DNA from: Prorocentrum cordatum
Lineage: Eukaryota; Sar; Dinophyceae; Prorocentrales; Prorocentraceae
Direction: 5' to 3'
DNA length: 64,000 nucleotides
Assembly (NCBI GenBank): GCA_963575745.1
Contig: CAUYUJ010000670.1
Coordinates: forward strand, 121,001-185,000
A program made the position numbers and the translations under genes. This document shows positions 1-10,759 of the stretch, in pieces (position 1 is the stretch's first letter; each line of letters opens with the position of its first letter). The notes beneath the pieces are model-generated. The model did no database searches and was not told the origin of the DNA. It saw only the letters and a list, made by a program, of their open reading frames with translations.

Positions 1-2
1 CG

Positions 3-239
3 CCGCCGGACCCCGCTGCCGTTCCGGGGGAGCGAGGCTCTGAATCTCCCCGGCTCCGCAGTGGTAGCGGGGCGCTTGTTGGTGCGCCAGTTGTGCGGCA
101 GCGACAGCAACGAGGCTGTGTGGTGAGGAAGTTCTACTACGAGCAGGACGAGGAGACGGACTACGACGACGGGGGCGATGCGGCACGCGTCGTCTCCAGG
201 GCGACATCCAGCGATGGGCGCATGCGTGCTCAACCCTGA
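3..239 (+). CDS. Open segment cut by the left window edge, acidic; possible exon or polyprotein fragment
   Basis: This frame is open from the left edge to a TGA at 237-239, about 78 codons, and no start codon is needed because it is truncated. The first half is Pro/Gly/Arg-rich; the second half has the acidic, aromatic stretch KFYYEQDEETDYDDGGDAAR. It lies directly upstream of the Gag-like relic at 310-1530 and could be its N-terminal part or an unrelated fragment. GC-rich DNA gives spurious open frames of this length, so the call rests only on the plausible composition and the position. No domain is recognised. Confidence 0.22.
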   Translation, partial: PPDPAAVPGERGSESPRLRSGSGALVGAPVVRQRQQRGCVVRKFYYEQDEETDYDDGGDAARVVSRATSSDGRMRAQP

Positions 240-309
240 TGCCCTTCCGCCGAGGAGAGGCGGAAGAGGAGGACGAGGAGGAGGAGGAGGAGGAATATCA
301 TCGTGATAT

Positions 310-1530
310 ATGCGATCCTCGACAAGCTGGGTTCAGGCGCCGCAGTGGACGAGTCGCGGCGTGGAGGGGATTCCAACGTGGGATGGATCTCCAGGGCGGC
401 GGCAACGTTACAAGAAGGACGCGGCGCTGTGGATCGAAGGAATCAACCTGGACGCGGGCTCGTCGTGCGCAGCTCGCATGGTGAGGTGCCTGACAGGCCA
501 GGCGAAAACGCTTGGCGAGTCCATCCCGATGGTGGAGCTGAGCGCGAAACCGTGTGGATTCAGGCGCCAGACGAAAAGCTGGACGTGGACGTCGCCGTAG
601 GGGCGGCCCAGGAGGACGGCGAGACTTATGAGGAGGAGCGCGGCCACTGGGAGGGGCCCGGCATGATGGCGGGCATCAATCGTTTGATGGAGGTGTTCGC
701 CACGATGGGCGTGGATGAACCGACCAGACGAGGCCATGTGGTGCATTATTTTTACAAGCAGTTGCATCGCCGTGCCGGCGAGGACCTGAACGCGTGGATG
801 ACCAGGTTCGGAGAGGCGCAGAGCCAGCTGGATGAAGATCCTCGAGGACGTAGCTCTGCCGCCGAGGACGGCGGGCTGGTGGCTCATTGAGAAGACGGGT
901 TTAGCAGATGCGCAGAACAGCAAGTAGATGATCTCGATTGGCGGCAATTTGGAGATCCGCGAGGTGGCGCCGGCCATGACGCGGGCATTCCCCAACCTAT
1001 ACTGGACGGGGCGGCGATCTAACATGTTCGACCGCAACAGGAGGCCGATCGCCTAGGACACAGCTGCTGAAGAAGAAGGCGATGCGAACACCCAAAGAGG
1101 CCAATGTGACGGAGGGCCAGGACGGGCTCAGCCAGCTCGACGAGGGTGAGCCCGAGGTTCTGAATGCGGAACTCGGCAGTTTCGACGGCGACGCCGATGA
1201 CGAGACGACGGAGGAGGTTCTCACAGCAGAGCAAGACCACGACATCGAGGGCGTACTCGCCGCGGAGCTGGAGGCGCTGTCGACGGTGCTCGCGGAGGCC
1301 GAGAACGACCCCGAGCTGGCGCAGGAGCTCGGGAACCTGGAGAGCGGCGTGGGATCGATGACGGAGGGCCTCATCGCCGCGCGCGAGAGCAAGAAGCGAG
1401 CGCAGGAGTTGCGGAGCGACCGCAGGTTTGGTGGCAAGGGCTTCGCGCCCGCCGCTGTCAAAGGAGCGCGCGCTCGCGGGTTCGGCTACGCGCGGGGGCC
1501 GCCGCGTGCCCGGAGAACCCCGGGGGGGGG
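310..1530 (+). pseudogene. Decayed Gag-like region of a dinoflagellate Copia-type retroelement
   Basis: Seen: four collinear coding-like pieces in changing frames. Piece 1 (310-~560) has PTWDGSPGRRQRYKKDAALW and the IEGINLD...RMVRCLTGQAKTL stretch. Piece 2 (~600-845) has MMAGINRLMEVFATMGVDEP, YFYKQLHRRAGEDLNAWMTRF and FGEAQSQLDED. Piece 3 (871-1053) has GWWLIEKTGLADAQNSK followed by an in-frame TAG at 925, and ends at a TAG at 1054. Piece 4 (1061-~1530) is acidic, then has MTEGLIAARESKKRAQELRS and DRRFGGKGF. Known: Copia-type Gag proteins in dinoflagellate genomes carry the same order, with a W-D-G/Y-R-D start, a GW.LL...GL segment, an acidic linker and a basic EA...LR.DRGFG segment before the zinc knuckle. 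Inference: a dead Gag copy with at least three frameshifts and two stops. No zinc knuckle, protease, integrase or reverse transcriptase is visible downstream, so the element is truncated or rearranged. The family call is from memory, without a search. Confidence 0.62.
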
Positions 1531-4500
1531 CGAGGAGGGCAACGTTCTTGGTGGGCCACGCAGCGCCAGCGCCTCTGCGCGCTTGGGGCGTGGGCCGCCT
1601 CGCCGCGAACGGGTTCGTCGACGCGCGCCTTCTATTTGCGCTAGCTGGGGGGGTGGCCTGATGACGAGGAGGTGCAAGGAGCCAACCCCCTTTTTGGGCG
1701 CCCCTGGCAAGCGGTCGCCCCCGTCGAGCTGCGGGCGCGCGCGATTTGGCAGATGGCGGGGAATTCGGGCCACATCGGGAGCGACCTACGCATCGCGGAC
1801 AAATCGCTCTACAGACCTGCAGCCCGGCCACGGGGGGGTTGGAATCCACTGCCGCTCTGTTCTGAGGCAGTTGCATCGGAGGGGGCACGGAGGAAAGAGC
1901 GTTTACCCAGTTTCGAGGAATTCGCGAAGTCAGCATGGGTCGAGCATGGAGCGCTTCGAAGAAAGCGCGCGCACCCGAATCGCAAGCATATGATTGCATG
2001 CGGACCCAGGACAGTTTGCTTCCCGTCGTCGTCCTCGCCCCTGCTCCGTTCCCTTTCCTTTCTTCCGCCCCCTGGATGGCGTCGAAAGCGCCCGCGTCTC
2101 GGGCGGGGGGGGCGCGCCTTTGCGCCTCCCCCATTCTGTGTCGGTCCATTTCTGCCTCCCTGCGCCGCCGTCCGTCGCCCCACCTCGTAGCTCCTTCGGG
2201 GGCGCCCTGGGCCGGGGAAGTGCGCATTTGCATCCCCCCTAGCTGGGCATGTCGACTTCGGTTTGGGGTTGGCGAAGTCGGGGCGCCTTCGAGGCGGCGA
2301 GCTTTCACCTTTTTCGAAATGCACAGATCAAGGTGTGATCTGCGTGCGCAAGTTGTGTCTTTAACAGTGCATTTTCGTATGTGGGCCCATTGTTTATACA
2401 GATCGTGGTGTGATATGTGTACGCGGATTTCGTTCCCATCTTTGTATTTGGAGTGTGCTTCTCGCGGCTGGCGTCGATTGGGCGGGAACTTTCGCGTTTC
2501 TCGTTCGGCTGGTCCAGGGGGGGCGTCGCGCGCGATCGAAATGCGCAGCTCGTGTCTCCAACTGTGCTGTTACGCGCCGCTTGCTGGAGCGGTCACTGGG
2601 CGGGAGTTCCCTCGGGTCTCCCGGCTGGTCGAGGAGGGGGCCGCGGTCTGGGAGCGCGCAGGCGAGGGGGGGGGGGGGGCCGTGGGGAGGAACGGGTTCG
2701 ATAGGAGGGGTGGCCAAGTGGCCAGGGATGAAAGGGGCTGGACGAGAGGGGGAAATGGGCCCAGGAGGAGCTGCATCCTGCATCATCGGCGTCAGCATCG
2801 CGAGGGCGAGGGGGGCGGGGGTGGGCAGAAGGAGGGGGCATGATCTGCGCTAGGGCGTAGAGGATGGGAGGGGGGCAGGCGCGCGGGCGATGGGGGGGCT
2901 CATCCGGCTGAGGAGGGCGACGAGGAACGACGTGAATTGGCACATGGGGGGTGGCAATATGGATAGGGGGCACGATGAAGACCGGGGGCGCTCGGAGGGG
3001 CGCGAGGAGGGCGGGGCCAAAGCGAAGGGATATTGGAAGGAGGCGGGTGATGAGGCATTAGTTTGAAGCGGGCGCCAGCTAAAGATTCGCTGAACAGTGT
3101 TCCGCGCGACCGTTTGCAGAACTTCTGTATATGGGCAATCGTGCGCCTCGTGCTTCCGCGCCAAAGACTCGAGTCCGCGACGACCCCTGGCGTCGCGTTG
3201 GTGACGCCCCGATTTGCCAGACCGCGCATGCACAGATAGGCATAATATGTGTTTCAACGTTTTATCCCTGACCCGCTCTATTGTAACGGACCCACGTTGG
3301 AATCCAATGGGGAGCGGCCATCTTTCCGACATGGGCTTGGAAGATTACCGCAAGTTATGATTGCCACCCTCAGCGTTGAGATGAAGGCATTCATCGCGTC
3401 CTGCCTCTGGAGTTTTAAAGACTGCCAGGCTTTGGGCGCTCGGACCGCCTTCTCCTGCGACTCTCAAGTTACGTCGGCGGCGCTTGCGAAGGGCAGGATT
3501 AGTTCCAAGGCCCTGCGAGCACCCTCACTTCGAGTCAACGCTATCACGCTTTGTTCTTCTGCCCCCCAGACCACGTATATGTGAGCGCTGCCAGTAATCC
3601 GGCAGAAACTCCAAGCCGCTATCGCCATGCCAGGAGGTGGGGCGAGGAGGCGCGAGCAGCTGGGCCAGTGGACAAAGCGCGAGCGGAAGTGGCAGAGGCA
3701 TCGTCGAACAGGGAAATTGCGGAACCGAGTGCTGCCGAAATCATGTCTCAGACGCTGCAAATCTGCAGTTTGGTGGTATTTCAGCTTCATGGCGCCATGG
3801 GGCCGGATGGCAGCGCGCAGGACTTCATCGAGCATTTGTGGGGCGAAGGAGGGCCCAGGGGTTGCGATGCTGATTGGATCTGTGGGCTCCAACACTTCGT
3901 GCCGCCAGTCAAACCTATTGTTTGGGTCGTGGAGGTTTTTTGTGGGAGCTGGGCATTCTCATGGGGTGCCTTATCGGGCAGAGACGATCATAGATGACGC
4001 AGTAACGGCGCTCACCGGCACGGCGCTGCAGGAGAACGACGCACATGGCAGCGGCTTATTTGCAGACCTACCGCTGCCATTTGCGCACGGGCGAGGTCGA
4101 CGCCTGAGTCGCGCGAAACTTTACCTTCAACGTGATTCCCATGCCGTTCACATCGACTTGGGATGGACGAAGGGGGGCAAGAGGAGTTGCCCGGGAGTCG
4201 GTGCACACTGATCACGAGGAGACGTTTCTCTTGCTGGCGAATGCGTTGTGGGGTGGTGCGTGTGTGTGTGTGGGGGGGGGGGGGGGGGCGGGCGCCTGGC
4301 CAGGCGTTGCTCTCGCGAGGATGGATGCACTTGCGAGTGCGTTTCAAAGAGCACATTGTCGCATTGGGTCTAAGCCCAGAACTGCATTAACCCTATTCCT
4401 TCCGAGCGGGGGGGGGGGGGGCGGGGGCGACGCGCGTTTTCCTGGCGTCGGGCCCATGCGAGGCCGCAGCGAATGCGGGGGGGTGGATGTTGACCCAGAC

Positions 4501-4690
4501 GGCTCGAAAATGCATAGATGCGTCCTGGGCGGCGCTCGACGCTCGGACCTTCGCAGCTCCCCAGAGGCAGCGCATCCTTGCAGCCAAGCGCTTCTACTTG
4601 ATTCCTGGGGAATTAAACGCAATCGCGCGCGCATTGCAGCCCAGGGGCACTGCCCCCTGCCCCCGCCTCCGCCCGCGTTCTCAGATGGGT
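1531..4690. other. About 3.2 kb without a recognisable gene
   Basis: Open frames here run on both strands in overlapping sets and are rich in Arg, Pro, Gly and Ser, as expected from GC-rich DNA. None shows a domain or a stable frame. Frequent G runs of 7-12 bases occur near 1527, 2513, 2670 and 4409. I see no RNA gene and no transposon ends. Confidence 0.6.
4259..4288. repeat. (GT)n followed by a 17-base G run
   Basis: Alternating GT from about 4259 runs straight into 17 consecutive G residues at 4272-4288. It could form a G-quadruplex and is a likely site of length error. Confidence 0.85.
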
Positions 4691-4699
4691 GCGCGGGCG

Positions 4700-4903
4700 C
4701 CGAGAGGGGCGAATCCTACAGGCCTTGGCGCGGGAGGGCGCTTGCATGGATTCTGTGGTCCTTGGCGCGGGAGGGGGCCTGCCTGTCACCTCTTCGCCCT
4801 TCTATGTTATTCGGGCTTTGGCGCGCTCCAGCCCGCCTGTCCGGCGCGGCGAATCGCGCGCCCATTGGCGGCAGTTGGCGCCGTGTGCGCCAGAGCAGGC
4901 ATG
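4700..4903 (+). repeat. Direct repeat, copy 1
   Basis: The block starts at GAGAGGGGCGAATCCTACAG, carries CTTGGCGCGGGAGGG twice, and ends with GGCGAATCGCGCGCCCAT and an AGCAGGCATG-type segment. Copy 2 starts about 347 bp downstream and has the same motifs in the same order. Confidence 0.85.
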
Positions 4904-5046
4904 CCCAGCGAACCCGTCGATACCTGTGCGCCCGAGGTGACGCAGAGTCATGAACAGAGCAGTCCATGGCTTTCTTGACTCCAACATCCACCCAGCCCCG
5001 CATTGCGCAATTTTATTGTGAAAGCTGGGGGCGAGCCGCAGCGGGG

Positions 5047-5296
5047 CCCAGAGAGGGGCGAATCCTACAGGCCCTGGCGCGGGAGGGCGCCTGCCTGGAT
5101 GCGCAGAGAGGGGGGGGGGGGGTCCTACGGGCCTTGGCGCGGGGGGGCGCCTGCCTGGATTCTGCAGGCCTTGGCGCGGGAGGGGGCTTGCCTGTCGCTT
5201 CTTCGCTCTTCTATGTCAATGGCCTGCCTGCCTGCCCGCCGTGGCGAATCGCGCGCCCATAGACAGCAGCGCGCACCGCGTGTGCGAAAGCAGGTA
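5047..5296 (+). repeat. Direct repeat, copy 2, expanded internally
   Basis: It repeats the order of 4700-4903 with one extra CTTGGCGCGGG..GGCGCCTGCCTGG subunit and a run of 12 G near 5111. The third CTTGGCGCGGG subunit explains the longer length. Confidence 0.85.
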
Positions 5297-5377
5297 TGTT
5301 TCGTTCGCCGCCCATGTCGTTTCCACGGGGTGGCCGAAGTGGGATTGCATGTTGGTTGGCCTCTCTGGCCTTGTCAC

Positions 5378-5795
5378 GTGGCGTTGCCACGTGGCGAGTA
5401 GAGTGGTGCAGCAGTTGTTTTCCGCCCAGCTTCGTTGCCACGTGTCGAGTAGAGTGCCGCATGTTTTCCAGGGGTTGCCACGTGGCGAGTGCGCTTGGGC
5501 ATTATTGGTTCCCTCCTTCCGAGCGTTGCCACGTGGCGAGGAGAGCGGGGCAGCATTTGTTTCGTTCCCTGGCGCTACCGCGCGGTTACTAGAGTGAAGT
5601 CGTATTTGTTCGGCCCCGCGCGCGTTGCCGCGCGGCGCGTCGTGGAGTGGAGTAGTTATTGTTTCGCTCCCCAGTCGCGCCAACCTGGTAATTCGATTGG
5701 AATCGCGTGGTTTTCCGTTCCGCAGGCGTTGCCACGTCGCGAGGAAAGTGGAATAGCATGTCGCTCGCCCCCCAGACCTGTGCCGCGTGGCGCAT
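5378..5795 (+). repeat. 48-bp minisatellite with a palindromic CCACGTGG core
   Basis: About nine degenerate units have cores near 5385, 5432, 5475, 5525, 5573, 5625, 5680, 5729 and 5777, so the period is about 48 bp. The core is GTTGCCACGTGGCGAG, often followed by AGAGTGG. In the better units GCCACGTGGC is a perfect palindrome containing CACGTG. Stop-free frames across it, such as a 478-residue minus-strand frame at 5216-6652, are side effects of the repeat. Confidence 0.85.
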
Positions 5796-5799
5796 GGCG

Positions 5800-5833
5800 T
5801 CCGCAGCCTCTGGCTCAAGCCTTCTGGCTCAAA
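5800..5833 (+). other. Two tandem spliced-leader-like relics
   Basis: Bases 5800-5819 match the dinoflagellate 22-nt leader at about 18 positions: TCCG, AGCC and TGGCTCAAG are kept and two bases are missing. The next 14 bases, CCTTCTGGCTCAAA (5820-5833), resemble the truncated relic (CC..TTTTGGCTCAAG) that arises when an mRNA carrying a leader is retroposed and then trans-spliced again. The leader and the tandem relic pattern are established for dinoflagellates. That this site is such a relic is inferred. No intact coding region follows; satellite begins at about 6120. Confidence 0.55.
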
Positions 5834-6122
5834 TCTGCGTGCATTAGGGCGCGCGAAGGATTGGGCCTGCCCGCGGGGCGCGCGCGCGGGGGCGCAGGCG
5901 TGGATGATGGGCGGCGGCAGGCGGGAGGCCTCCGCGGGCCTTCCGCGCCCGCAGGGGGGCGGGCGGAGGGGGTCCGCCGCGGCGCGCCGCGCGCGTCGGC
6001 GCCGTCGCGACGCCCGGGCTCTTCTCGCGGCCTGGCGCGCAGGCGCGGCTCTCGGCGACATCAAGGGCCGGCATCGAGGAGGGCGGGCAGTGGCTGCAGA
6101 TTCGGGCGGGGACAGGCGCGCG

Positions 6123-7100
6123 CGAGAAGGACCTCGACCAACGCCAGCTGCACCACGACCGACGCCAGCAGCACCACACCGACTCCAACAACTCCAGCTG
6201 CACCACGACCGAGTCCAGCTGCACCACGACCTACTCCAGCAGCAATTCCAGCAGCACCACGACCCACGCCCAACTCCAGCAACAGCACCGCGACCATCGC
6301 CCCCAGCTGCACCACGACCAACGTTAGCCGCACCACGGCGAATGCCAGCTGCACCACGACCGACTCCAGCAGCACCAGACCACGACCGACTCCAGCTGCA
6401 CCGCGACCGACTCCAGCAACACCACGCCCAAGCGATTCCAGCAGCACCGCGATCAACGCCCGCTGCGCCACGATTGACCCCAGCAGCACAAGACCGACAC
6501 CAGCAGCAAAGGGAGCAACTCCAGCAGCTCCTTGACCAACCGACGACAGACCCCAGCAGCGCCAGAACGACCCCAGCAACAGCACGACCACTCCAGAAGC
6601 CCCGGGCCGACACAGGGAGCCCCGCGACCAAGTCCAGCAGCACCGCGACCATCCGACGACCGAGTTCAGCAGCTCCAGGGCGACTGCGGCAGCATCAACG
6701 TCAACCCCATCAGCACAGCGACCAACCCCAGCAGCACGAGGCACTCTGGAACCCCGCGCGAGCCCCACGGGAGCCCCGCGGCAGGGCCTTTTGAGCCCCG
6801 CGGGGGCCCCACGACCAATTATTGCTGCCCTTGGACCGACGACTGCAGCACTAGACCGACACCAGCAGCTCCACGACCGACTCCAGCAGCTCCACGACCA
6901 ACCAGCGACCGATTCCGACACCACCAGAGCCACCAACCAGCAGCACCACAACCAACCAACAATCGACGCCAGCGACCAGGCAGCAGCACAGCGGCCAACC
7001 TCAGAAGCACCGCGACCAGCGCTAGCAGCACGACAGCACGACGACCAACTACAGCAGCCTCACGGCCGCTCGTTGACCGACCCTGGCGTCAACAACGGCA
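6123..7100 (+). repeat. 21-bp minisatellite (CCAGCAGCACCACGACCGACT-type), degenerate
   Basis: The unit CCACGACCGACTCCAGCAGC recurs with substitutions and reads as APRPTPA in one frame, HHDRLQQ in another and TTTDSSS in the third. All three are largely stop-free, so the long open frames are not evidence of a gene. The edges grade into related 12-15 bp units. Confidence 0.85.
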
Positions 7101-7101
7101 C

Positions 7102-7199
7102 CCTGCCACAATGCGTCGTGACGAAGATCGCTGTTGCTGTCGGTGTCCGCCCGCAGGGCTCCCTGGCGCGCTTGCCTGTGGCTTGCCAGAACCGCGGGG
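7102..7199 (+). repeat. 98-bp interspersed module, copy 1
   Basis: It starts CTGCCACAATGCGTCGTGA and ends GGCTTGCCAGAACCGCGGGG. Other copies lie at 8501-8599 and 10434-10531. It is not a CAGCAG-type tandem unit. One frame reads QCVVTKIAVAVGVRPQG. Confidence 0.85.
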
Positions 7200-7475
7200 C
7201 ACCTGAAGGGCGACGACCAACCTGCGGTCGCCCCCAGCGCTCCCAGAGCGACCCACCAGCAGCACTCCGACCAACCAGCGACCGACTACTTCGACCAAGC
7301 GGCAGCACAGCGACCTACGTCAGAGGCACAACGAGCAGCTCCAGCAGCACCGCGGCCAACTCCAGCAGCACCAGGGCCGACACCAGCAGCGCTAGACCGA
7401 CGCCAGCAGCAGCGCGACCAACTCCAGCAGCGCCCCGATCAAGTAGCGACCGACCACAGCGCCGCCATTGCGAGC
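7200..7475 (+). repeat. CAGCAG/GACC-rich satellite, continuation
   Basis: Irregular 12-21 bp units of the same CCAGCAGCAC/CGACCGA composition as 6123-7100. Confidence 0.75.
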
Positions 7476-7995
7476 AACCAGCAGCCCCCCATCCCCACCG
7501 TTCCACCTGCTTATGGGACCGTTCGCCCCCCTGATCCCCTGGGCCCTCCCTCTTCTGGACCGCCCGGGCATGCCTGTCCAAGCGCAGCGGCGTTTGTCCA
7601 CTGGTCCACCTGGCCCCCGTCTGCGTTGCCTGCTCCCCCCCTGTCTTTATCGTGCATCGGGGCCGCGTGTCCCGCCTGATCCACTGCGACCCACCTGCAA
7701 CCGACCCCAGCGCTTCCAGAGTGAGCAACCAGCAGCACCGCGACCAACCAGAGACGGACGGCTGCGGCGCGGCGAGGGACGGCAGTGGCAGCCGAGTGGG
7801 AGGAGGGAGGGGCGACGCTGGGAGGAACGGCAGTGGCAGCCCTGTGGGAGGAGGGAGGGACGGCAGTGGCAGCACGGTGGGGGCGGGAGGGCGGGGCGAG
7901 CCAGGAAGAGCGGGGAGAGACGGCAGTGACGGCGCAGTGGGCGGGTGGGCAGTGGCTGTGAGCCTGGGCGGCGATCGAAGCAGCAACCGACGTCC
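7476..7995. other. Non-satellite spacer with a short GGCAGTGG repeat
   Basis: Bases 7476-7770 are mixed, proline-codon-rich sequence without a convincing frame. Bases 7778-7930 hold four degenerate copies of ACGGCAGTGGCAGC followed by a GTGGGAGGAGGGAGGG-like tract. I see no gene. Confidence 0.65.
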
Positions 7996-8500
7996 ACGCG
8001 ACGGGATCCACCAGCGGCACCGTGGCCAGCACGACGTGAACCAGCAGCATCACCGAGAGCAGCAGGACGACAACCAGCACTCCCATCGTGACCAGCACTA
8101 TGGAACTCAGCAGCATCACCGCGACCAGCACGACGGTAACAATCAGTACCGACGTGACCGACATGACGGGATACCGCCGCACCACCGTGACCAGCATGAC
8201 GGCAACCAACGACAGCAGCGACAGCACCGTGACCAGCACGACCACATCCAGCAGCATCGCCGCGACCAGTACGATCGCAATCAGCAGCAACACCGTGACC
8301 AGCGTGACGTTGATCAACAGCACCGACGTGCTGACCACGACATCAACCGACAGCATCACCGTGGCCAGCACGACGGCAACCAGCAGCACCACCGTCACCA
8401 ACACGGCGGTAACCAGCAGAGCGGCAACCAGCAGCACCGCCGTGACCATCGCGTTGGCAACTTGGATCACCGCCTCGCCCACAACGGCAGCAACGACATC
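7996..8500 (+). repeat. 33-bp minisatellite (CAGCAYCACCGNGACCAGCA-type)
   Basis: About 15 units encode QQHHRDQHDGN-like 11-residue repeats in one frame, Thr/Ser-rich repeats in another, and Val/Leu-rich repeats on the minus strand. All are nearly stop-free. The first 20 bases of the unit are conserved and the rest drifts. Confidence 0.85.
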
Positions 8501-8599
8501 CTGCCACAATGCGTCGTGATGAAGACCGCGGTGGCGGTCGGCGTTCGGTCGCAGTGCCCCCCGACGCGCGCCTGCAGGTGGCTTGCCAGAACCATGGGG
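8501..8599 (+). repeat. 98-bp interspersed module, copy 2
   Basis: Direct copy of 7102-7199, starting CTGCCACAATGCGTCGTGA and ending TTGCCAGAACCATGGGG. One frame reads QCVVMKTAVAVGVRSQC. Confidence 0.85.
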
Positions 8600-8759
8600 C
8601 CGCACCGCGACCGACCAGCTACCGACACCAGAATCACAGGAACGACCGACCAGCAGCACCACGACCTACTCCAACAGCACCGCGAGCAGCTCCAGCAGCA
8701 CCACGACCAACTTCAGCCATACTTCTGCCGACCCCAGCAGGTCTAGACCGGCGCCAGCA

Positions 8760-9430
8760 GCGCCACCGTGACCAGCACGACGACAACCAGCAGCCTTTCG
8801 GTGACCATCATGACGGCCACCAGCAGTATCATCGTGACCAGCATGATTGCAATCAGCAGCATAACAGCGATCAGCATCACCGTGGCGACCACGATGGTAA
8901 TCAGCAGCGCCACAGTTTCCGGCACGATGGCAACCAGCAGCGCCACCATGACCAGGGCGACGAAGAAGCAAACGGCAGCAGGCGACGGCACAGGAAACGA
9001 GTCAAGAACGTCAGAGGAAGTCGAGGAGGAGGGTGAGGAGGTCAAGGAGGAGGATGAGGAGGCTGAGGAGTCCGATGAAGGTGGAGATGCAACCAGGTGC
9101 GAAGTGGGAAGCAACGTCGTGGGGGCCAATGGGTATGACGACTACACTTACAGCTACGCGGCCTACGTTTACAACTACGGCGGCGGCAACGGAAGCGAGG
9201 GTAATCATCAACACCGTCGTGACCGGCACGACGGCAACCGGCAGCCCTTCCATGACCAGCAGGACGGTCACCATCAGTTCCACCATGACCAGCATGACGG
9301 CCATCAGCAGCATCGCAGCAACCAGCATCACGGTGACAACCAAGACGGTAACCAGCAGCGCCACAGTTTCCAGCATGACGGCAGCCAGCAGAACCACCAC
9401 GACCAGCCCGACGACGAAGCAACGGCAGCA
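8760..9430 (+). repeat. Two ~220-bp 33-bp-repeat blocks flanking an acidic/Tyr-rich spacer
   Basis: Blocks 8760-8975 and 9205-9430 are direct duplicates. Each encodes a His/Gln/Asp-rich run ending in GNQQRHSF..HDG and then DEEA or DDEA, but in different frames of the window. The spacer at ~8985-9200 encodes an acidic run followed by GYDDYTYSYAAYVYNYGGG. It could be a coding remnant but has no start, stop or domain that I recognise. Confidence 0.7.
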
Positions 9431-10315
9431 AGCACCGACCAGCGGAAGCACCGACTATCGACCAGCAGTACCGACCAGAAGCATCAGGGAGGCCGACCAG
9501 CAGCAGCACCGACCAGCAGCGCGGACAGGCAACAGCACCGACTACCGACCAGCTGCAGCAGGAACACTGACCAGCAGCAGCACCGACCACTGACCAGCAG
9601 CACCGACCCCCAGGAACACCGACCAGCAGCAGTGCCGACCAGCATCGCCGACCAGCAGCAGCACTGACCACCGGCTGGCTCCAGCAGGAACACCGACCAG
9701 CAGCAGCACCGACCACCGACCAGCAGCCCCGACCACAAGGAAAACCGACCTGCAGCAGCACCGACCAGCAGCGCCGACCAGCAGCAGCCCCGACCACCAA
9801 CCAGCTGCAGCAGGAGCACCGACCAGCAGCAGCAGCACCGACCACCGACCAGCAGCACCGACCACCACGAACACCGACCAACAGCCGCACTGACCAGCAG
9901 CGCCGTCCAGCAGCAGCACCGACCACCGGCCGGCTGCAGCAGGAGGATCGACCAGCAGCAGCGCCGACCTCCGACCAGCAGCACCGACCACCAGGAACAC
10001 CGACCAGCAGCAGCACCGACCAGCAGCGCCGACCAGCAGCAGCGCCGACCACTGGCCGGCTGCAGCAGGGGCACCGACCAGCAGCAGCAGCACCGACCAC
10101 CGACCAGCAGCACCGAACGCCGGGAACACCGACCAGCCGCAGCACCGACCAGCAGCGCCGACCAGCAGCTTTCCGATCACCGACCAGCTGCAGCAGCAGC
10201 GCCGACCAGGTGCAGCGCCGACCTCCGACCAGCAGCACCGACCACCAGGAACACCGACCAGCAGCAGACCCGACCAGCAGCGCTGACCAGCAGCAGCGGC
10301 AGCACCGTGACCGAC
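9431..10315 (+). repeat. CCGACCAGCAGCAG satellite with higher-order structure
   Basis: Units of 12 and 15 bp (CACCGACCAGCAGCAG) are grouped by recurrent spacers such as CGGCTGCAGCAGGAGCACC and CCACCAGGAACACCGACCAG. Higher-order periods are roughly 90-130 bp. Minus-strand translations rich in Cys, Trp, Val and Gly (CCWSVVGAAAGRC) are artefacts of TGCTGGTCGG. Confidence 0.85.
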
Positions 10316-10433
10316 TGCAGCAGCGCCACGTACAACCAACGACCGACCCCCGCGCCACCGGAGCGCCCAACCAACAGCACCGCGACCGACCAGCCGACCC
10401 CAGTTACCAGCGAACGGCAGTGCAACGCACGAT

Positions 10434-10531
10434 TCCCGCAGTACGTCGTTATGCGCATCGCTGTCGCTCTTGGTGCTCGCCCGCAGTGCTCCTTGGCGCG
10501 CGTCTGCCGGTGGCTTGCGAAGGCCATGGGG
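10434..10531 (+). repeat. 98-bp interspersed module, copy 3
   Basis: It starts TTCCCGCAGTACGTCGTTAT and ends GGTGGCTTGCGAAGGCCATG. It is more diverged than copies 1 and 2 but has the same length and order. One frame reads QYVVMRIAVALGARPQC. Confidence 0.8.
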
Positions 10532-10759
10532 CACTCGAAAGAGGAGAGAGCACGCGAGTGCCAGCCGTGCGCGAGAGCGACGGCGGGCGCGAGCAGTGGG
10601 GGGGCCCCGCTGTGGGAGTGGAGGGATGGGCGGTCAGCGCAACACGTCGGGCGGCTGCTCATCGGACGCGGGCGGTCTCTGGGCCCCAGAGGGCACTCAT
10701 GCTTGAGCCTGATTCGGGCGGGGCTCCGGGCGCCCCCTCGGAGCGCGGCGTGCCAGCCC

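Noticed and set aside
10695-10720. GGCTCAAG on the minus strand as a leader relic
   Set aside because: Only the last eight bases match.
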